This document shows positions 57,957 to 64,000 of a stretch of 64,000 bases of DNA, in pieces. The notes beneath the pieces were generated by a model. The model made no database searches, was not told the DNA's origin, and saw only the letters and a program-made list of their open reading frames with translations. The stretch is from NCBI GenBank assembly GCA_025602905.1, contig JAHLKI010000001.1, positions 2,728,001-2,792,000 on the forward strand, written 5' to 3'. A program made the position numbers and the translations under genes. Numbering within the stretch: the first letter of the stretch is position 1; every line of letters begins with the position of its first letter. Origin of the DNA: Phlyctochytrium arcticum (Eukaryota > Chytridiomycota > Chytridiomycetes > Chytridiales > Chytridiaceae).

Positions 57957-58863
57957 ATGCGCGTTTCACTCCTTTCCGTAGGGTTCATTGTCGGCGTGGC
58001 GACTGCCAATCCCGTAAGTACTATTCACACTCCTTCACCAGCATATCTCGTGTTTACTTACCTATAAATGCCAGATTGTCGTGCAAAGAGTTGGCGATGG
58101 TAACTGGGTTGGCCTCGAGGCCAGACAAGTGGTACCAACTCCCCTGACTCCCGGGACTCCACTGGCTACTCAAACCACTCAGACTACTCAGACTACCCTG
58201 GCCACCTTCCCTACCGAGACTCCCGAGTTGCCCAAGACTCCCGAGATGCCAAAAACTCCAGAGACTCCAAAGACTCCCGAGACTCCAAAAACTCCAAAGA
58301 CTCCCGAGATTCCAAAGACCCCCGAGACTCCAAAGACTCCAAAGACCCCCGAGATTCCCAAGACCCCCGAGACTCCAAAGACTCCCAAGTCTCCCGAGTT
58401 GCCCAAGACTCCCGAGATTCCAAAGACTCCCAAGTCTCCCGAGTTGCCCAAGACTCCCGAGATTCCAAAGACTCCCAAGAGTCCCGAGATGCCCAAGACT
58501 CCCGACATGCCCAAGACTCCCGTGGCTCCAAAGACTCCCAAGTTACCCAACGGAGCACCGGGTTCCCCAGGTGCCCCAGATTGCCCAGGTGCCCAAGGTG
58601 CCCAAGGTGGTCAAGGTGGTGCCCCAGGTTGCCCAGGTGGCCAAGGTGCTCAAGGTGGCCAAGGTGGCCAAGGTGGTGCCCCAGGTTGCCCAGGTAGCCA
58701 AGGTGCCCAAGGTGGTCAAGGTGGTGCCCCAGGTTGCCCAGGTGGCCAAGGTGCTCAAGGTGGCCAAGGTGGCCAAGGTGGTGCCCCAGGTTGCCCAGGT
58801 GGCCAAGGTGCTCAAGGTGGCCAAGGTGGCCAAGGCGGTGCCCCAGGCGCCCCCGGTGCCTGA
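57957..58863 (+). CDS. Secreted Thr-Pro-repeat and collagen-like protein
   Basis: Exons 57957-58013 and 58075-58863, 281 aa. Residues 1-17 form a signal peptide (MRVSLLSVGFIVGVATA). About 60-180: P-K-T-P-E repeats (PKTPETPKTP, PKTPEIPKTP, PKSPELPKTP) likely to be O-mannosylated and extended. About 180-281: Gly-X-Y triplets, GAPGCPGGQGAQGGQGGQG blocks, the last 5 or so copies of a ~60-bp unit, with regularly spaced Cys that could form disulphides. Collagen-like secreted or wall-associated protein; function unknown. The signal peptide, the TATA and the intron support real expression. After the stop codon, ATG-less CCCAAGACTCCCGAG units continue, suggesting lost repeats or an alternative 3' splice. 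Confidence 0.75.
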
Positions 58864-59079
58864 GAGTGTAAAAGTGTGAACCCAAAGACTTCCAAAACCC
58901 TTCTGACGCCCAAGACTCCCGAGTAAGCAGCGCCCCCTCCGCCTCCACCACCACCTTCTCTCCACCGTAAGTCCTGCTGGCAGGACAGTGCAAGTGAGAT
59001 CTAGTTACATTTTCCTGGGCGTTCGGGCCTGGGACTGGATGAGCCATGGTCCGCGGTCATTTTGAATCTGGAACTTTGG
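58864..59079. other. 3' flank with stray repeat units
   Basis: Holds the CCCAAGACTCCCGAG remnants just after the collagen-like stop codon and then ordinary sequence. Confidence 0.4.
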
Positions 59080-59520
59080 GTCCTCAGGAACTACCTTCAA
59101 CAAATTACAACCCTACAACCCTACAACAAGTTTCAACTTTCACCACCGTTACCACTGATTGACATCACCAATTCCAATACAAGATTGAAATTTTCTTGGC
59201 AACCTTTGCAACACGACCAGATAAAAGAGATTTATGCTAACAAGGGAAGTACTGTATTTTATTATGTCAAAACGTCACTGACTGGCAAAGAATAGGATAT
59301 AGGAAAGGAGACTTTGCAGATCATCGAAACAACCAATACAAGATTGACATAGCCTTTGCAACAATTCCCAAGCCCAGTTTGATACAATAAAAGAGACATC
59401 ACGGATTACCACAACATATCTTTTACAACAATACCTAATATGCAGCCTCATGAATGTTTCTCCAATCAAGGTACAAGAATTGATATTTCGGACCACCGCA
59501 ACAACTAATACCTATAAAAA
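59080..59520. repeat. Degenerate ~160-bp direct repeats
   Basis: Stretches such as CCAATACAAGATTGA followed by CCTTTGCAACA recur near 59175 and 59335 with much divergence; a third, weaker one (AAGGTACAAGAATTGATATTT) lies near 59468. Non-coding. Confidence 0.4.
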
Positions 59521-59929
59521 TTTATGCGAGGAATATCAGTCTTCGATGCCTCATGATTGATTAAAGGGAAGTGATGGTTTTCTCTATATCAAAACTCAAC
59601 TGACTTGCGAAAATTTTAGGGCTTCCAAAGGACATTTTGTATTTTGACATTACAAACCCCACAAACGCCAATCATTTCCAACATCACATACAAAACAATG
59701 CCCATGAAATAATCGGAAAAAAAATGTTCAAAACACAGAGCTCTGCACAGGTTTTGGAGCACATTGAAGTGGAAACAGACACATCATTCTAAAGGACCTG
59801 CGCAAAGTGATTGAGTAGACGACAATAAGAGATCTGATCCTCATTTCCGCTTCAACATGAGAGGGACATCAGCAGGGAACATACAGTGCAAGCAACCAAA
59901 TGAGAGCGAGGATATATTAGGCAGGATTA

Positions 59930-61020
59930 TAGTCAGACAGAGAACATAAAACGATAACTGGCAGCTTGTCAAAAGTTATGTCATTATAATTTGCACGCTA
60001 GTCCCGCAAATGGTGACCTCCAAAGTTATAGCCAGAGAAGGGAAAAAAAACACCACGAGAGCTAGCAGCTTGTTTAGATTCAAACGGTGGCGAATGTACG
60101 CCAGCCTGCAATTAAAAGCTCAAAAGGTAGAGGCAAAGATGGGGCAGCTTGTTTGATTCACAAGGTAGCATACGCTAGGCGTGCAATGGAGAGTTCACAA
60201 GTTATACTAAGACTGAGATGGAAAGAAATAAAACGATAGTTACCAGCTTGTTAAAAACGTCATCTAATGCACGGCAGCGTGCAATGGAAAGCTCACAAGG
60301 TAGAGGCAGAAACGGAAGGAAATTAAACGATAGCTGGTAATCTTAACGTGATAATCCTCTTGATGGATGGATGGATGGATGGCACCACACGTTCTCGTTC
60401 GCGCAAGGTAGTTCACACGCTATGTATTGTAAGGTCCAACCTCTCAAACAGAGGTCTGGCATCGACTCTATATGTACACAACTGGGACACAACTTCGACC
60501 GCTAATATAACTACATTTGGCAATCGACTGCGCAAACTAATCTGACATGTCACTTCCACTGCTGCCCTGCTACCACTGCTGCCAGGCTACATCACAATAA
60601 ATCTGCTAGGTTCAAATGGTAACTAGTGTATACCAGGCGTGCAATAACTAGCATTTATCGTAAGACGGAGATGGAAAGAACTAAACCGATAGCTGACAGT
60701 CAGCTCCATTCAAACAAGAGCTCAAAAGTTAGTGTAAGATAGAGACGGAAAGAAATAAAACGATAGTTAGCAGCTTGCTAGATTGAAATGGTATCTAATG
60801 CACGCCAGCGTGCAATGAAAACCTCAAGAGGTATAGGCTGAGATGAAAAGAAATGGCACGATAACCAGCAGCTTGTTAAACTCAAATAGTAGCGAATGCC
60901 CTGCAAGTTATAGGCAGATGAAAAGAAGATAAAACGATAGTTGGGAGCCTATCAGATTCAAAAGGTAGCATCTAGGCGTGCAATGGAAAGCTCAAAAGCT
61001 ATAATAAGAGAGGGGTATAG
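59930..61020. repeat. Degenerate ~80-115-bp tandem array
   Basis: Around ten poor copies built of ATAAAACGATAG, CAGCTTGTTAGATTCAAA, GGTAGCGAATGCACGCCAG, GCGTGCAATGGAAAGCTCA and AAGTTATAGGCAGAGATGG, for example starting near 59948, 60231, 60325, 60757, 60855 and 60928. All frames are closed and there is no TSD or terminal repeat, so it is a satellite-like array rather than a transposon. Confidence 0.7.
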
Positions 61021-61029
61021 AATGGGAAC

Positions 61030-61583
61030 GACTCAAAAATTGAAATGGTCCACGATAAATCGGAGAAGTGGCAAACCAAGTCTGTCATCTTGCCGTCCAC
61101 AAAGTAATGTGTGAGCTTTTTACAGTATGTGGCACAGTTTGGTGCGAAAATTCCCACCCTCGGTTGGGTTGTCATGCTCGGCAGCAGGATCACTGCGTGG
61201 GTCATACTCATCATTTTCCCTTTGCGAAATAAAATTATGCCGATGCCCAGCTGCTCGGTGCTCGCTCACACATCCTCAAAAACGCATGAGTCAGGGATTA
61301 GATAAACCAAAAAATGCTTTGAAATTCTTGCCATTGTTCCCAGACCCTGCCGTCAAGTCGAAATCGCTGATCCGCGTGTTCTCTGGGCCACTCTTGCGCG
61401 GCACAGTCATATTCCCATATCTTCCTGGATTTGCGCAGCCGATGCGCTTTCGAAGGTGCTAAGCCGCGGCTTGGATATTCCACCCGGAAACTCACGATAC
61501 GATCCAGCGACACGGAACTTCAAACTTGGCAAAGACTGCGGGTGGACGGGACATCTCCGTCGTTTTTTCCAGAGTCTCGCAGG
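61030..61583. other. Spacer upstream of the oxidase gene
   Basis: No gene seen. The promoter of the oxidase lies at its right end. Confidence 0.45.
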
Positions 61584-61593
61584 TATATAAAAG
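61584..61593 (+). promoter_or_regulatory. TATA-like element of the oxidase gene
   Basis: TATATAAAAG at 61584-61593, about 370 bases before the start codon; a second TATATATA lies near 61806. The long leader in between has no intron I could place. Confidence 0.45.
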
Positions 61594-61957
61594 CATTGCT
61601 ATCCCTCCTTCCCTGAATCTTTCTCATTGATACTCGCTATCGTAGTAAGTGAACAGTAAGAAAACCTCCCCGCGCTGCGTCGATCCCTTTGTTTATACAC
61701 GGAAACCGACAAACCCCGACAACCCGACCCAGACCCGACCGCCGCTTCGCTTTTTGCCCCGACGAGAAAAACATTTGGAATTAGGACTGCTTCACGACTT
61801 CTATCGATATATATAACAAGTGCTCGGGCTCTTTCTAAAGGACAACGAAGAAGAGTAGAACCTTTTAAAAGAGAATCCCATTGATTGTCAGTACCGCAGC
61901 GAGTTAGTGCCGTGAAAACTGCAAACGGAGCATAAACAAACCCACAAAGCAAGCACC

Positions 61958-63628
61958 ATGCCCGGCACACCAACAATATCAAGGACACTAGAAGAGGACA
62001 AGCAACAGAGTCAGCGTCTCAAGGAACCAAGAGTTCAACGGATAACTGACCCAACTCTAAAAACCAACTGGGCCGGCGTCCATGCCCTCGCCTCCCATTC
62101 CCAGATCCGTCGCCCAACCACCGAACTCGAAATCCAGCAACTCCTCCGTCAAAACACCACTTGCCCCATCTCTATCGTCGGCACCGGTCTCTCCTACGAA
62201 CAAATCGCTTCTGTCCCCTCCCACGATAAATCCGCCATCCTCCTTGACCTTTCCCACTTCTCCGGACTGCAAGCTTACGATGAAGAGACGGCCACATTTG
62301 GCGCGGCAACCAGTATCGACAATGTCATGCAAATCCTCGCCGACCGTGGCCGCATGTTTCCCGTCTCGCCTGGTGTGATTGGCATTCAAACACTTGCAGG
62401 CTCCATCGCAACTGGAACCCACGGCCAAGGTCTCTACCAAGGCTCCTACGCCGAAGCCGTCGTTTCCCTCCGCGTCATCCTCCCCGTCTCGGGCACCATT
62501 CGCATCATCTCTCGCTCGGTCGATACTGACTCTGAGAGTGACCTCCCCTTCAACGCCCTCGTCACCTCATTAGGCACACTCGGCATCATCACAAGCATCA
62601 CAATCACCCACACACCCCGACGCATCTTTTACTGCGCGAAATCCACCATTTCCTACCCGGACTTCTTAGACTCGTTCATTTCTCTCAACCAGCAATCAGA
62701 GTTTGTCAAAGGCTGGTGGTTCCCCGAAACGGATCAGGTCCATATTTGGCAGACGGATGCGGTTGCTGATGACTCGGATGAAGCTATAGCATTCAGGAAG
62801 ACGGATATGACGGGCGCCATTGCGGCGAGTGATGTGCCAGTATCCCAGGACATGAACACGACCGTAGATCGGTACCTTGGCGCCATGTCACACGACACCA
62901 AAGCCACCGTCTCTGATTCCTCAGACTCAAATAGCGATGATTCCGACTCTGAATCTACTATTCCCCTCTCAAGTAGGCCCACCACATACCTCCCTTCCCC
63001 TTCCACCTCACCCACCCTCAAACCCACGCCCATGTTTCACTCTCTCCCTTCGCCATCTCCCTCCCCACCACCCTCAATCCCTGATCCGAACGCCCTGCAT
63101 GGCGGTTCAACCGGTCCCCCCCAATTCCGCACCGTCAAACGCTTCGCCAACGCCCAAAACCTGATTGGCCACCTCCCCCATATCCTAACCAAAGGCATCC
63201 CCGTCCCGCAAATCAACGTCGAGATTGCCGTCCCACTCCACCAATTCCGCCCCGCAACCGAAGCACTCCACACATGGGCGGCCGCTCACCCCGGTACACT
63301 CCATTACCCCTTCATCTACCGCGTCACAGGCTCCTCGTCCGCCTGGCTCCACCCCTCAGCCACCTGCAACACTTCCCCAGTAGTCTACATTGGATTCCTC
63401 GTCTACATGGACTCGGAAGGCTCTGTCGTCCCCCACTCCATGTCCATCCTGGACTCGATACAACGCGTCTTGGCGTCCTTTGGGGGGATCCCGCATTGGG
63501 GCAAACATTTTGCCGAGTGGTATGACTTTCGCGCGTTTCCGAGATGGGAAGAGTTTAAACAGTTGCAGCGGCGGTGGGATGCGCAGGGACAGCTGAGGAG
63601 TGGACGGGTCAAGGAGGTGTTTGGGTAG
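61958..63628 (+). CDS. ALO1: FAD-linked aldonolactone oxidase (ALO/GULO family)
   Basis: Single exon, 556 aa. FAD_binding_4 domain (about 40-220) with ISIVGTGLSYEQI, IDNVMQILADRGRMFPV and GVIGIQTLAGSIATGTHGQG; ALO-type C-terminus with VEIAVPLHQF, PFIYRVTGSSSAWL and the hallmark HWGKHFAEW near the end. Makes the furanone acid (erythroascorbate in fungi) from D-arabinono-lactone, using oxygen. Where most family members have GxGHS with a histidine covalently bound to FAD, this one has GTGLS, so the flavin is probably non-covalent (inference). A Ser/Asp/Pro-rich insert (about 320-380) interrupts the catalytic domain. Length is slightly above the usual ~520 aa because of it. Confidence 0.85.
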   Translation: MPGTPTISRTLEEDKQQSQRLKEPRVQRITDPTLKTNWAGVHALASHSQIRRPTTELEIQQLLRQNTTCPISIVGTGLSYEQIASVPSHDKSAILLDLSHFSGLQAYDEETATFGAATSIDNVMQILADRGRMFPVSPGVIGIQTLAGSIATGTHGQGLYQGSYAEAVVSLRVILPVSGTIRIISRSVDTDSESDLPFNALVTSLGTLGIITSITITHTPRRIFYCAKSTISYPDFLDSFISLNQQSEFVKGWWFPETDQVHIWQTDAVADDSDEAIAFRKTDMTGAIAASDVPVSQDMNTTVDRYLGAMSHDTKATVSDSSDSNSDDSDSESTIPLSSRPTTYLPSPSTSPTLKPTPMFHSLPSPSPSPPPSIPDPNALHGGSTGPPQFRTVKRFANAQNLIGHLPHILTKGIPVPQINVEIAVPLHQFRPATEALHTWAAAHPGTLHYPFIYRVTGSSSAWLHPSATCNTSPVVYIGFLVYMDSEGSVVPHSMSILDSIQRVLASFGGIPHWGKHFAEWYDFRAFPRWEEFKQLQRRWDAQGQLRSGRVKEVFG

Positions 63629-64000
63629 TTTTATGGGCCTTTTTCTTTGCTTTGTGATTCAGTATAATGTGTAATATCGTAATTAATTTAAAAAAGTGGA
63701 AATCTGAACGTGATTTTGCCAAATGTAAGGCCAGCTCTACATTTTCCCACCGTTTCTCAGTTGCTCGGTCGTGGATCCAGCACCAGTATGAAATAGAAAT
63801 TTTGTCATTTCCCCAACCTACCATTTTGTCAATCCAACAACCTTGCTCAACTTTTGTAAATCCAACAACCCTGTCCATTTTTGTCATTTCCACAAACCTT
63901 CGCTCGTAAACCCTTCTTTAATAGCTATTTACTCCTTATTGGATCAGGTTGTGTCCATATTTGGGGAACGACCGCACAGATTGGTGTCAAGTTGGGCTTC
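63629..64000. other. 3' flank with short repeats
   Basis: TTTTGTCAATCCAACAACC (63823) and TTTTGTAAATCCAACAACC (63853) recur 30 bases apart in a pyrimidine-rich stretch. No gene seen before the window ends. Confidence 0.5.

Noticed and set aside
58211..59047. A 278-codon minus-strand frame (Leu-Gly-His-rich) over the collagen-like gene
   Set aside because: It is the antisense shadow of a repeat whose unit length is a multiple of three; there is no signal peptide or splice support, and the plus strand has both.

Overview
The window is eukaryotic and almost certainly fungal. Genes are dense, on both strands, and broken by many small GT-AG introns (mostly 36-100 nt). The gene set is fungal: NPR3, a Pep4-type vacuolar protease, an ALO-type aldonolactone oxidase, Tgl1/Yeh-type steryl esterase, a fungal class-3 lipase and a Nas6-type ankyrin protein. 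A protein resembling animal TEX47, a SETMAR-like H3K9 methyltransferase and an atlastin/GBP-like GTPase point (inference) to an early-diverging, perhaps zoosporic fungus rather than a yeast or a typical ascomycete.

Layout. 0-7 kb: 3' end of an oxysterol-binding-protein gene, SDHD, a decayed DEAD-box helicase, and a 3'-5' exonuclease fused to a UPF1-like helicase. 7-13 kb: a bromodomain protein and NPR3 (GATOR1/SEACIT). 13-16.7 kb: few clear genes, one unresolved spliced coding region and an old duplicate of the NPR3 start/promoter. 16.7-42.4 kb: a run of housekeeping genes (an unknown 779-aa protein, a TEX47-like protein, guanylate kinase, a kynurenine-formamidase-like hydrolase, a diacylglycerol-lipase-like enzyme, steryl esterase, an ankyrin protein, a GBP-like GTPase, a 16-exon importin-13, a cytosolic alpha-amylase and a vacuolar aspartic protease). 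42.4-52 kb: an accessory island with nested tandem repeats, a mirrored pair of promoters, and a tandem array of genes and broken copies encoding PAM2-like (poly(A)-binding-protein-interacting) motifs. 52-57 kb: H3K9 methyltransferase, PTPA, and kynureninase sharing an 88-bp divergent promoter with PTPA. 57-61 kb: a secreted Thr/Pro-plus-collagen-like repeat protein, then two non-coding degenerate repeat arrays. 62-63.6 kb: a FAD-dependent aldonolactone oxidase.

Functional links. The arylformamidase-like enzyme (22.9 kb) and kynureninase (55 kb) are steps of tryptophan-to-NAD synthesis but are not clustered. Steryl esterase, DAG lipase and OSBP are lipid enzymes or carriers; NPR3, Pep4 and amylase are nutrient-recycling functions. 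I see no biosynthetic gene cluster. The most unusual part is the PAM2-motif array at 47.9-51.1 kb with its duplicated promoter and flanking gene fragments. Exon coordinates were derived by hand from splice signals and reading-frame phase; all family names rest on motif recognition, since no search could be run.
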